From contig NC_092570.1 of NCBI RefSeq assembly GCF_037975245.1, positions 16,843,418 to 16,907,417 of the forward strand: DNA of 64,000 nucleotides. Reading direction: 5' to 3'. Shown here one piece after another: positions 52,401 through 63,414 of the stretch. The number at the start of each line of letters is the position of its first letter. Within the stretch, counting starts at the first letter, position 1. The notes beneath the pieces were generated by a model that saw nothing but the letters and a program-made list of their open reading frames with translations, made no database searches and was not told the DNA's origin. This DNA is from Apostichopus japonicus. Lineage: Eukaryota; Echinodermata; Holothuroidea; Aspidochirotida; Stichopodidae. The translations under genes were made by a program, and so were the position numbers.

Positions 52401-52846
52401 CAGATTGTGGATTAGAGAGTTGATCTATGCGAGTAATGTAGAACTGTAGAAGGCATAACATGAAATGGGGAATTCATTTTCCTCCCGCCTCCCCCTATAG
52501 ATGTTATTTACCTTTTTCCTTCTTACCTGAAGTAGTGGTTGCCTGGACTTGGCACAAAATCAAACTGTGTGTCAATCTTCCCGCTTTCACTCTGCCTGAA
52601 CGTTGTTTCAACACTGAGATGCTGTGTTTTCCTTGCATAGTTTGTTATCCACTGCAGCAGCCAATGGTAGCTCTTATCACGACTAGGTACCTCTAACGTC
52701 ATCATGTAATGTCTACGGAGAAATATGGTGCCATACTGTAGTCCCTTCTTACTGGCAGCTATGACAGCCCCGATACCGACCAGACCAAATCCAGCTCCAA
52801 AGTACGGATTGTCCGAAAGGGATGAAATGTATTCGGCTATTGTCAT
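46467..52846 (-). CDS. BCS1L: Mitochondrial chaperone BCS1 (AAA ATPase), 7 coding exons
   Basis: The exons on the minus strand are 52527-52846, 51544-51683, 50276-50470, 49742-49805, 48342-48520, 47223-47334 and 46467-46719. All junctions are GT-AG with matching phases and give 420 residues, the size of human BCS1L (419). The protein inserts the Rieske iron-sulphur subunit into respiratory complex III from the matrix side. The N-terminus carries [20 protein letters not shown], the single membrane/import segment. The BCS1-specific domain follows ([36 protein letters not shown]). The AAA module has Walker A GPPGCGKS (230-237), Walker [12 protein letters not shown] (278-288), the sensor region VFMTTN, and [11 protein letters not shown] with the arginines near 344-347. 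All catalytic positions look intact. Intron 4 holds a LINE 3' end on the other strand. Exon 4 is only 64 bp but carries the Walker A box. Confidence 0.96.
49322..49566 (+). mobile_element. CR1/L2-like LINE 3' end inside a BCS1L intron
   Basis: The + strand encodes the last 41 residues of a non-LTR RT protein (49335-49460), including [13 protein letters not shown] and [12 protein letters not shown] before a stop. This is the conserved 'WN.LP..I......FK..LK' ending. The 3'UTR ends with TTAAGCGCATTGAACC...CACTATATAAGC and a (TAA)n tail. It is 5'-truncated and antisense to BCS1L. Confidence 0.85.
52341..52367 (+). repeat. Poly-G tract in BCS1L intron 1
   Basis: Two G runs of about 14 and 9 bases separated by AGTG, within the intron between coding exons 1 and 2. 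Confidence 0.85.
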
Positions 52847-55147
52847 GTTTCAATTGACTTATTGTTCTTGTTAATTTGGTGACTGTGAGAAAGTAAAATA
52901 AGTAGGATTAAAACTAGGTAAAGACAGCATGAATACACGTTTTTCCTACAGTAGAACTAATGAATATATGTGATCCGAAAATGGGGAAGGGGTTTAAGGG
53001 GAGGGGAGTACCATTATGATGCATAAGTTTACGGCAACTTCTTCAAAGTAACATGCCCACGTTGTGTGTGAAATTTTTAAATTGCACATTTGCCAGATGC
53101 AGGATTTTTACTATAATGTGTGGATCTGCAGATTTGCAACATCTTATCAGTCAGTTGCAGATCATTTAGGAGCTCTGTTTCACCATCAGTCTGGGTTAAA
53201 CGTTCGGTCCAGGGATATTTCTAGATTCACTCAGGAAAAGAATTTGACCAACTTACCAGCACTTAATCGCTATCCCTTCCCAAACAACAAAACGTGTAGT
53301 TTCGTAATTCACACTTAACTGCTGCCAGGCGAACTAGTTGAGATCATTTGCAATTCACTTGCTCCTACCATTAGCCTACTACTTCCATTGTTTTCGTTAT
53401 AACAGCCATTTGCCCTGTAGGACACTCTAGTACTAGGGCTGAACCTGAGGATCACACCAATTATATTCTTCTGCCAGTGCCACAGTGTTGATTTAATGAA
53501 TAATTGTCCTGATACTCCTTCGCCCACTGTACTTTCAACAGTTTGGCCTAAAAAGTCGTCTTAAGATTTTAGTATACAAAATTCTATAGGGAAAATCAGT
53601 AAAAAATGTTAAGGATCTAGTCAACTACTGTACAGAGTATGTCTTAGGGGCATTGGGTGGCAATGATTGTACGTTTTATTTCTTTTCGCGAAACCCGTTC
53701 GGATAGTGAATAAGCCAAGATATATGCCTACCGCAGGCTAGGTCCTGCAGAACTAGGTTATGGTTGCCTACCTGATGTTGCGGCAAACATTTATGTCTAA
53801 GCTCGAGCCTTTAAAATATTATATTTATCATGCAAAATATTTTACCTTGTTAGTTATTATTACATTTTTCCCCCTTAAATGTTCAACAGGCCAGACACCA
53901 AAGCGAGCTGTATCAAGCATGCATTCATCGGTCACTAGTGGAAGCAATGGATTTTATAACAATTCCGTGCTATCCACTTGCAAAAATAAACATAGACAAA
54001 TAAAGCTGGTTCCATGCAGATCAATAGCTTAAAAGTTATCAACTTATAAACCTGTTAGCTTAAAATTTATAAACTTATAAGCTTAAATGTTTTAAACATA
54101 AAAACCTGTTATAACAAGTTATTAATATACCACTACAAGGTTTTAATTTCTCATAAAAATTTAGCATGAGCCCCACAGTCAAATATACTATATATATGGT
54201 CCAACAAAATATTTGCCACAATATTGCCGTTAGCCCGGTACAATTTGGATATCGCATAGTGTTATAACGTATGATTGGTTTGATATGCTGTATACAGGCC
54301 GGTATTATTCTGTTCTGATGTGGTAATGTTTTAATTTATAGGTACTCACCTCAGGACATCACCCCATCCCCCCCCCACCCCCTCCAAACTATTATATTCA
54401 TATCGTGAAACTACGTTATTTTAAGTATAATTCATAACAGTCATTTTCATTGGTAAGAGATTTAGCAGTAAGGTGATGATGCCGCATGATATCAGAATGA
54501 TATGAAACAGCACCTCGTTCTGTAAAACATTTATTAACAATGCCTCTTTTGTGATCAGGTTCACCAAAGCATTAACCGCCACTGCGGACAACTTATATCA
54601 ATCTGACTTTCTCATCATATAATTTCGTTTCACAGGACAATCCCGATCAATCCCAATAAAATAAACTTATGGTAAACTCTCTAATGTAGTGGTTAATAAC
54701 TTGGTACAGTTGGTTTCACTCTTTGTACCATCTCTTTAATCTTACCTTCTTTTGTTTATTTTTATGGAGGTCACGGTTATCGCATTGTTTAATAACAGTG
54801 CCTATAAATTAGGGATTGACTGAGTCGGAACTTGTGTTGCTCACTTGATATAGAAAAATCGTTTAATTACAAAAACAGGCCATGCAGTTTGCCAATTGAC
54901 TTTGAAAAGTCAACTGAGCTTCAATGATCACGACCTGTTCTAGTTTCTAGTGTGATACGACGGTGTCCTTCGAAGTCAGTGAAACAGAGAACAATATGTG
55001 GCATATGAGGACTTATGATCATGATTCTTAGAGATATCCTAATTACATCATCGAAACCTCTGTGGATTTGTGCCTTCTGGTTATGTTTGCTGAACACAAT
55101 TGTCACAATCATGTTTTAAAATAGTTTTTAAATATTTTCCATTCTGA
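52847..55147. other. 5' flank of BCS1L and intergenic DNA
   Basis: AT-rich. A short inverted, AT-rich stretch is seen at 54030-54120 (TTAAAAGTTATCAACTTATAA type). No gene was recognised. Confidence 0.5.
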
Positions 55148-55155
55148 GGAATAAT

Positions 55156-55534
55156 CAGTGGCGGAGCGTCCATACAGTCAGGGGCGGATCCCCCCCCCCC
55201 TGACGGACTCAAATGGACTGCTGGCGCCCTTTTCAGCTCTTTACCACTTTTTACTTATTCGCGATTATTGACTATTTTATTGCGCTCTCATCTACCTATT
55301 GACATTTGTCACATTTTGTTGGTGTAATTTGGCGATGACACCTATTTATTCGTCGTTTATCTGCAAATTAGCCAGGCCCGGAAAGGGTAATTTCCGGCGA
55401 TCTAGGGAGTATCTTTACTCAAAAAATTCTGTACGCTACGCGCCAACCTGTGGTGGCGCTCCGCTTAGTGTCGAAAGCGCCCCTACAGACCATTCTCGCC
55501 CCTCCTGACCAATACCCCTATAGCTCCGCCACTG
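55156..55534 (-). mobile_element. hAT-like MITE, inverted copy of the 4673-5066 family (379 bp)
   Basis: It is flanked by an exact 8-bp duplication GGAATAAT (55148-55155 and 55535-55542). The ends are CAGTGGCGGAGC and its inverse. The whole body aligns by eye to the reverse complement of 4673-5066, including TGACGGACTCAAATGGACTG and the GC-rich module (about 55385-55475). Confidence 0.93.
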
Positions 55535-55542
55535 GGAATAAT

Positions 55543-55966
55543 ACCATACTATACTTAGAGTATTGCTAGCAGCATGTACCTATATGGTACTGGTGTATAG
55601 TATATGGTTGAGATGTGGTACTGGGTGTATAGTGTTAACGGTGATTTCCTATCTTGATCATCAAAGCTAAACACACAAAGCCAACTTTGAGTTAGTTGGC
55701 ACTTCCTTTGGAACCATACCAGCAAAGTCACGTCCATATGCAAGCAACTATTGCCATGATTCTCCAAACCAAAGGTTTAATATTTCGTCTTCTTTTTCAG
55801 TCGGAAAATATTTGACTTGCAAATACGCCTGCAGACATGCTTGCATTTTTGCAGTAATTTATGTTAGCGCTCACTGGAAATGGTTGCCATGATCATTGTA
55901 TTCCACAAAACATATTTCCTTTTTATTATAAATTCGGGGCTTATTTGCTTTCTTTGCATTCCTTCA
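55543..55966. other. Intergenic sequence
   Basis: AT-rich; nothing recognised. Confidence 0.4.
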
Positions 55967-56537
55967 AACTTACACATAGGCGTACGGGACCATTTCAGTT
56001 TGGGGGGGGCAGAACTTTTTGTGCCCGAAAGTTCCCGTGACACTATCTAAGCGGAGCGCCACCATCGGTTGGCGCGTAGCGTACAAGAAAATTTTTGCAC
56101 ACAATGCCTCTCAGATTGCCGGAAACGGCACTTCTGAGGCCTTGCAAGTTGCATCTAAACATTCTTTATTTTATAATCTCACGTTTTAGAAATTTACACT
56201 TCCCCAAAAATTTGGTAAGTTAGAAGAAGAAAAAATGGTAACATCACTTTGAAGGGGAAAAATGGGACAGTATACTTTTTAAGCTCCTATTTAGTTACCT
56301 TATTTATTATTTTAACACAGTACTCAGCTACCTCCAGAAAAACATACATTGTTCAACGACACGTAGGCGGGATAATGTCGCTGTGTCGGGTGAGACTGCA
56401 ATTTGTCTCACAAACAAGTATAAAATATAACAAAGAATATGATAAACCTGTACTTCTAGGCTTGTAGGCACCCCCCCCCCACCGTCCATGAACACGACTA
56501 CGTTTCTTATATACACTCATGTTGGGGATGTCCAGGT

Positions 56538-57191
56538 CAAGGGCGGAGGAAGCACTTTTAATCTTGGGGGGGGGGGGCACCGACATCAAAGGGCACTTTG
56601 CAGATATTCGATTGGACTGATGCAGCCTTATATTTAGTACCCCTTATAACTCTTATTGTATTATCTTATTCGTGTAAACACATCACTCCATCAACGCCCC
56701 CCCCCCCCACCAAAGGAAAATATGCATACTAGCACTGCAATATCCAATGCGCAAATTGGGAAACGAAGAACAAGTTTTCTTTTGAGACAAAATGAGGTGA
56801 AATCATGCTAGTTGCTAATGTAGGAATCTTCCGAATTAGAGTTTTTTTCTTGTTAATATCTAAACAAATCTTTTCCATTCGAAAAAGCTTTGAATTTGAC
56901 CCACAGAAAGTCATTAAAAGTCACGGGCTTAGCCAGGATTTGCAAAGTTGTATGCACGATTATCTGAGCGGAGCGCCACAATTGGTTGGCGCGGAGTGTA
57001 CTAAAAAGTGTTTGGATTACAAAGCCCTCAGATGGCCGGAAACGGCCCTTCCCGAGTGTTCATTCTGGTTCCCTGGCCTCTTGCTAACTTGAGTCACCTC
57101 AATTTTTATGTAGAAAAAAGGCACATTTTAACCTGAGGAAAAGTGGGAGGCACGTGCCCCCTGTGCCCCCCCCCCGGTTCCGCCGCCCTTG
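56538..57191 (+). mobile_element. hAT-like MITE nested in the preceding element (654 bp)
   Basis: It is flanked by an exact 8-bp duplication GTCCAGGT (56530-56537 and 57192-57199). The ends are CAAGGGCGGAGGAAGC and, inverted, CAAGGGCGGCGGAACC, related to the middle element at 4356-5429. The GC-rich module is at about 56965-57060. Confidence 0.92.
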
Positions 57192-57385
57192 GTCCAGGTA
57201 TAAAATTGACTAGTTAGAAAAAAAATTGATTTCAAAAAGTGTGGTAGCCCAGATGAACTGCGCTTATGGTGGTGTTACACGGAAATATTCGGGCATCATG
57301 ATGCTAAATAAAGAAAATCATGGAATTGTCGGGCAAAAATTTGAAAAAAAATTCGGGCAAGCTACTGCATATTTATATATATATA

Positions 57386-57535
57386 TTTCCAGAGGACAAG
57401 AAATTCGGGCAAAAGTCCTGAACAATTCGGGCAGCCTAAGAGGAGAAAAAAAAAATATATATATATATTTTTTTCTCCTCTTAGGCTGCCCGAATTTTTC
57501 AGGCCTTTGCCCGAATTTCTTGTCCTCTGGAAATT
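57386..57535. repeat. 150-bp palindrome
   Basis: Two arms of about 68 bp, TTTCCAGAGGACAAGAAATT... and its inverse, meet at an alternating AT centre with only a few mismatches. The arms contain repeated TTCGGGCA boxes and AGCCTAAGAGGAGAAAA. Confidence 0.93.
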
Positions 57536-57593
57536 TGGGGGGGGGGCAGTCTGCCCCCCCTGCTCCCCCGCCTCGTACGCCTATGAACTTACA

Positions 57594-58311
57594 CACAGAT
57601 ATATTGCATATCATTTAAGGACTCGTAATACCATAATTACGAAATTAAAATCAAAATTGTATTTTGTAAAATAATAATTGATGGAACAAATGCATATAAT
57701 GTACTCTGGAATAACACATTTCGAACCTTTAATTTTTTTTTTTTTTTGATAGGTATAATTGGGCCCCTGGTCATGTGTGTGTGTCTTTTATGCTTGCTAT
57801 GGGTTATTTAATAATAAATTTGACAAGTGGCACTTATACTGTATAATTCATCAGTTACGGTGACTGCACTATTAAGTTTTACATAATTACACACAATTAT
57901 ATAAATTCTTTCTGATTACTGACCCAAACTCAGGTAAAGGGAAATATAGGAGTTTATGCCCATAAGTGGAATATTTTCACTGTGCACAAATTACATAATT
58001 ATACGAGGGTGCATGGCCAAGGTTAAAACTGACACAATAGACTGCAATGGGACAAAGGCAGTGAGTGCGTGACGGTTCGGTACCGTACTTATTTTGAAAT
58101 TATTTGTCAAACCACAGTTATTGTGGTCAAACAAAGTCTCTCAAATACTGATTGGTTAGTTTCCCTTACTGTTCCAGTGAACCAAGTAAATGCTGTAACA
58201 CGTCATCAATCAATTGCAGAATTCAATTAAATCCACTTTCATTGAAGTTTGTTTTTTTGTGCGTTTTATCTCTTCTTATCTCTTTTCATAGCGGACTTTT
58301 TATTCCAAGAC
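57594..58311. other. 5' flank of the CUB-domain gene
   Basis: AT-rich, with a poly-T run near 57732. A TTTTCATAG at 58282-58290 could be an acceptor for an untranslated exon that contains the start codon. No promoter element was recognised. Confidence 0.4.
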
Positions 58312-61300
58312 ATGGCGATAGTATATAGGAGTTTGCTTTCTCTGAGAGACAAGTGGTTTCTCGTTTTAGTAACTCTTGTACTACAGATCTCCGTCTGTTG
58401 GAAATGTGTACACGGTAACTGCGACTCTTCGTGTAAGTAGGCTCTCTTGTCGTTTTTAACACGCACACACACAAACAAATGCAATTGCAATAAGCAATAT
58501 ATTTTGCCTAATAACATATTCATTGCATATTTGATTATATTGATTTCATTTCACAAATAACTTTTATTAGGAGAGAATCAACTAGAGAATGGGAAATATT
58601 CGTAAATAAAATCGAATGTGAGCATGTTGAATAGTAAAAGTAGTGTGGACAGGCATGTGTGTTCATTGTAAAATACAAATTGTTTATGTCATTTACTACC
58701 TTGTTACTGCCGTTTCTGAACTTTTTCTGGTTACTATTCATCATCGTTAGATTATATATAGATATAGATATCAGGCGCGTATCCAAGGGGCGTTGGGGAA
58801 AGAGAAAAAGAGAAGAAAAAAGGGAAAGGAGGGGGAAAAAAGAAAAGGAGGAGAGGAAGGAAGGGAAAAGAAAAGAAAAGAAGAAAGAGAGAAAAGGGAG
58901 AAAAGGAAGGAGTAGAAGATAAACGCCAAGACCTCGGGAAGAGAAAGAGGAACAGTCATAATTACAGCACTGATCCCTTTTATAAACACAGGGTAGCCAG
59001 TGACAGATCGAGGATTACGGAGGGGACGTGCGCCTCACCCTACCCCTTTCACCGACAAATCCATTTTTGACGTTTCCATTTTTCCTCTCTCACTAATGTA
59101 TGTATATAAATACTATATATGTTCTATCACAACGCGTGTGTGTGTATGGACGCCTTAAACAATTGTACAAAAGTGCTATGGAACCAACTGTGGCTGGTCT
59201 TGAACTCGACCGAGTCGTCGGGGAACATGACGCATTTCGGGAAGGGGCGACCGCCCCCCCCCCCGAGCAAATTTTCTTTATGATATCGCTAGTAATTTCA
59301 AAATAGACAATGCTTAGATGCAACTTACAAGGCCTGGGAAGTGTCATTTCCAGCGATCTGGGAGGCATTTTCGCCAACTCATGGTGGCGCTACGCTTAGA
59401 TAGTTTGCCTACAAGCTTCGCCCCTCCCTTGGCAAATTACTCGCTACACGCCTGTTCGAATTTGTAAAGCAAAGAGCAGATATCACATCATATCAGAGAG
59501 CATGAAAATGCATGTTCCAGGGTGAACAGCCTCAAAACTGTCTATGTGTGTAGTCAAAGGCGTAGGAGCCCAATTGGATTTGGGGGCTGTAACGACGTGC
59601 CCGAAAAATATAACCAAAATTTTTCGCGCGCTTCGCGCGCATTGAACATGTTAATGTCAATATCATATAAGCAAGCATCGGTCATTACATCGCATGGCAT
59701 CGTGTACCGTACGGACCGTGAAAGTTGCGCAGTATACCGCCGGATGCTAATGTAAATAACGAAATGTCTTATGGAGAAAAAGCATACAGGTCCAAATATG
59801 TCAAAACTCTCTTTTACAGTGGAATAATGGCGAATCAGTCGGCCAAGCTTAGAACTTTATTTTAATTACCAAGGAGATCATTTTTAAACTATTCATTTCC
59901 TTAAGCTACACCATTGCTATTAATTTTTCTTTCAGTATGTGCCCGAAAAATTCTCAGCATATTGCCCGAATTTTCAGGGAAAAAATGGTTGGGGGGGCTG
60001 CAGCCCCGCCTCCTACGCCTATGTGTGTAGTGTTCGGTTATCTGATATCGGAATATCTGCTATTTTTTCATTTCCTTCAACCAAGTTTTATAATAGCCGT
60101 TATAAGAGGTTGCAATATTTCTACACCAATAAATTAACTGTGTCGGAATTTTCCAAAATTTCATCACCAACATTCTTCATCATACTTCCCTCCACTCGTG
60201 CAATTTTCACCTGTCTGTTAGTGGTTCAAGGAGGTTTTTCTATATTGGTTGTCCATAGATTGAATTTTCTGCAACATTATGGGTATGTTTTCAAGTGATT
60301 TTATTCACGAGAAATGTGAATTTTTAAATTCTGAACAATAAATGGGCTTGAAAAGTGGGGCTTTCGGATATTGTGGGCCGTGACGTAGAATCACCTACAA
60401 AAGCAATGATCCACAGGACATGCAATCAGATCGAATATTATGTGTGACTGGTGACAATCTTCAAAAAGGTTATGGATGGAAGAAAAAAAAATTGGGAAAT
60501 ACTTGCTTCTCAGGCAAAAGTGTACATCTGATTGGTCATTTTCAAGCCCGAGAAGTGCCATTTCCGGTGATCTGGGGGGTATCAAAACCAGAAATTTTCT
60601 TGTACGCTCCGCGCCAACCGATGGTGGCGCTCCGCTTAGATAGTAATTCGGGCCCCCCGGGTTAGAAAATCCTGAATACGCCCCTGGATATAGATATATA
60701 TAAATATTGTATATTATTATATTGTATACCGTAAGTATTTTATATTGAGGGTTCCTCTGGAAACAGTGCTTCTGCACTGAGCAGGACTACCCTCATTAAA
60801 AATGACAATAACTTTTAAAAAAAATTACAAAATACCACATGCATACATGTACGTTTGACACAATATCAAAAGTCTCATTTAAGATATTGACTACGTACCT
60901 TTGAAGATTTTATTTAATTTACCTTTGTCTATCTTATTTTTAAGGTCCAATGGTTTGCAGCGGAATACCCTGTCCAACCTCGGCAGACCCGGCTGTTCAA
61001 ATTAACCCTCTTGGTCCGGGCACATCGTGCCCAGAAGTTCTTATATATAGCGTGGGTTACCCAACAAGTTACCCAGGAGACACGTGTGAGTGGAAGTTTG
61101 ACACCACCGACTCTGGATTCCAAGCTTCGGTAATGGCAACATTCATTGATTTTGATGGAGAATCAGGTGACGATGTTATCATTGAGAGGACAATGGTTCG
61201 TCCTAATTCAAATACAGACACCTCGAACATTTTCGAAGGAGACGTACACGAGCTATATACTTTGGCTTACCACCCTTTTGTGTTTACAAGGGCTACGATG

Positions 61301-61390
61301 ATCAGAGTGGAATTCCGCCCTCAGGCAGCCAGATACGACAGGCGGGGTCTCAAACTCAGGTTGACATTTTCTGAGGAAGGTTGGTTCTAA
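58312..61390 (+). CDS. Small secreted CUB-domain protein (2 exons)
   Basis: Exon 1 is 58312-58432 and exon 2 is 60945-61390; GT-AG, phase 1, with the junction codon making Cys41. The total is 188 residues. The start gives a basic, then hydrophobic segment (WFLVLVTLVLQISVC, 15-29) read as a signal peptide. A Cys-rich linker follows (C32, C37, C41, C45, C50). Residues about 69-183 look like one CUB domain: C69, SVGYPTSYPGDTCEWKF (C88, W90), MATFIDFDGESGDDVIIE and VEFRPQAARYDRRGLKLRLTF. CUB domains are extracellular beta-sandwich binding modules. The second canonical disulphide is not evident and there is no protease or other domain, so a ligand-binding or structural secreted role is only inferred. 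The 2.5-kb intron is packed with hAT-like elements. A third exon is unlikely because the frame ends in a stop right after the domain. Confidence 0.78.
58772..60686. mobile_element. Composite hAT-like element(s) in the CUB gene intron
   Basis: The left end is CAGGCGCGTATCC (58772) and the right end, inverted, is CAGGGGCGTATTCAGG (60686). The flanks share GATATAGATAT (58761-58771 and 60687-60697), but this is low-complexity DNA and 11 bp, not 8. Inside are a complete element (59555-60023), another right end GCTACACGCCTG (59454), and two minus-strand copies of the GC-rich module (about 59325-59405 and 60545-60645). Confidence 0.5.
59555..60023 (+). mobile_element. hAT-like MITE (469 bp)
   Basis: It is flanked by an exact 8-bp duplication TGTGTAGT (59547-59554 and 60024-60031). 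The ends are CAAAGGCGTAGGAG and, inverted, CATAGGCGTAGGAG. It contains a strong GC hairpin GCGCGCTTCGCGCGC (about 59625-59640) and TGCCCGAA boxes near both ends, like those of the 55975-57585 element. Confidence 0.92.
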
Positions 61391-61700
61391 ACTCTCTGTT
61401 CTCATTCGGTATGTCTTCAATTGGTCATCCAAGCAAAAACACGATTAGTCACAATTACTTGCAGTAGCATGTGATTTTATGAACAGGAAATGCTTTCTAG
61501 TTGTTTTGTTTTTTATTTACTATAGTTGGCATGATATGTTCAGAAAGAGATTAATTTCATCATAAGAGAAATACCTATTTCGCTATAATATTAAAGGTAT
61601 ATATATATATACACACACATATATATATATATACACACACATATATATATATATATATACACATATATATATATATATATACACATATATATATACACAC

Positions 61701-61731
<31 letters not shown>

Positions 61732-61742
61732 TATATATATAT

Positions 61743-61781
<39 letters not shown>

Positions 61782-62246
61782 TATTTATTTATATACAAAA
61801 CAACTAAAACAACTACATCTGTATAACTAACTGGATGTCGAATAATCAGATTTTTGCAATCATGATATACTGTTTCAAGTCATTAATGGCCGGGTTTATT
61901 CAATTTTCTATGAACGCGTTTGTTCTTAATGTTAACAATCGACATAAATTGTTGGAATGATGGACTATTCTTAAGTCCAGATAACTTTCTTTCTGGTTAA
62001 CTTAGTCTATGTGTTTGTAAGGAAAGACGACCATGGTCAAGTTGGCTTTAATATATCTTTTGGACCTTCTCTTTACATTCTTTTCATATAAAACGTCCTG
62101 TGATATTAGCAGTATGGAACGGATCTATTATCCGAAAATATCTTCTCTTGCCACGATAATCCAATTGCAAGTCAGAAGTGGAAAACGAAAAGCATAATCG
62201 ATTCATCCGTAAAAATTAACATGTCTTCCGTACCTTCAGCCGATTC
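61391..62246. other. 3' flank of the CUB-domain gene
   Basis: AT-rich, with a compound microsatellite at 61599-61785. No gene was recognised. Confidence 0.4.
61599..61785. repeat. Compound (TA)n(CA)n microsatellite
   Basis: TA runs interrupted about eight times by ACACAC blocks. Confidence 0.95.
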
Positions 62247-63195
62247 GCACAGAGATTACAGAAACTATACTGTACATGTTAAAGTTTTGTACCACAGCAG
62301 GGCCGTCTTAAGAGATCACCGGGCCCTGGGCCCGGCAATGGAGCGGGTCCCCTCAATCAAGTGAGTTCGAAAAAGTTGCGTGAAAAATTGACATCCTTGA
62401 CAATCGCTCAAGCATAGACATGCCTGCATTTACCACCCCTACCTATGTCGCGCATAAAGCATAAAACTTTAGCTGAATAACATACGTGATATATCTAAAA
62501 GCTGAAATACATTATAGAAGAGTAATCTTCCAGTTGCCCTCCATCCCTTCCCTAACAATACTGGACTCACCATTTGTAACACCCTTGTGTTGAGTCTTTC
62601 AACTGGGGGAACTAACGGAACTTGCGGCATTTCTTGATCGTAAACTGTTGTATGATTGGCTGAAAGTCAATCTTTTTGAGGTGTTTTGAGGTGTTGTAAG
62701 CCTTCGCGGCATTGTATATTCCAGGGTTGCCAACTCAGATTCGAATATTTAATGTCAAACTCTCAAGTGTTTCACCAACTCTCGTCACAAGTTGTCAAGT
62801 ATCGATTTCAATCAGGCATAATGGCCTATTCAATAAGTTTTCCTCCCAGATTAAGACATGGGGTTACTACGATTGCGGGGCCCCTGACATCGCGGGGCCC
62901 TGGGCCAGGGCCCAGTGGGCCCATGCGTTAAGACGGCCCTGTACCACAGTAACAACTGGGTCGTGCTGGTAAATATGATACATCGGTAGCATGTGCTATT
63001 ACGTGTACAGTCAGAACTGAGGATATGTGTAATCCCCCCAAAAAATACATCAACCTGGATTTGTTGGGATTACACATATCCTCATTTCTTACTATAATCC
63101 TAATAGCACATGCTACCAATTTATAGCACGATCCAGTTTTGACTGTGGGACAAAAAGTTTAAGATTTATAGTAGTTACTGCGTTCTCTGTGTGTA
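62247..63195. repeat. Foldback element interrupted by a hAT-like insertion
   Basis: If the hAT element at 62298-62941 and one copy of its target are removed, the left sequence (TTAAAGTTTTGTACCACAG, then GGTAGCATGTGCTATTA and GGATATGTGTAATCCC) pairs with the inverse of 63055-63195 over roughly 140 bp. The hairpin loop is at about 63040-63058. The element therefore predates the hAT insertion. Confidence 0.7.
62298..62941. mobile_element. hAT-like MITE with TIR CAGGGCCGTCTTAA (644 bp)
   Basis: It is flanked by an exact 8-bp duplication TACCACAG (62290-62297 and 62942-62949). The ends CAGGGCCGTCTTAAG and, inverted, CAGGGCCGTCTTAACG match well, and GGGCCC boxes lie inside both ends. It lacks the GC-rich module of the other families, so it is a separate lineage. 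Confidence 0.93.
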
Positions 63196-63414
63196 TCGGG
63201 TGGAACCTATATAGGAACCCTGAAGAACTGTTTTGCGATTTCTAAGTTCACCTGCCCTTTCTTTTCATTCAATTTAAGTTTAGCAATAACTCGTGAAACA
63301 ACTCAAGCATCGACTGATCAAACGATTTTCATGTAAATAGAGAAACGCCTTCGCATGCATGGAGAGTTTATTTGAAAAGAAGTTATTATGAATTAATTTT
63401 TTCCTTTTAATAAA

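Larger units (their letters stand above)
55975..57585 (+). mobile_element. hAT-like element with TIR CATAGGCGTACG, carrying a nested MITE
   Basis: It is flanked by an exact 8-bp duplication AACTTACA (55967-55974 and 57586-57593). The ends are CATAGGCGTACGGG and, inverted, CATAGGCGTACGAGG. It holds the GC-rich module at about 56042-56140, a nested element at 56538-57191, repeated TTCGGGCA motifs and a large palindrome (57386-57535). Without the nested element it is about 950 bp. No transposase is seen. Confidence 0.9.

Noticed and set aside
58659-58922. Plus-strand frame rich in Lys/Glu/Arg
   Set aside because: A purine-rich low-complexity tract inside an intronic mobile element.
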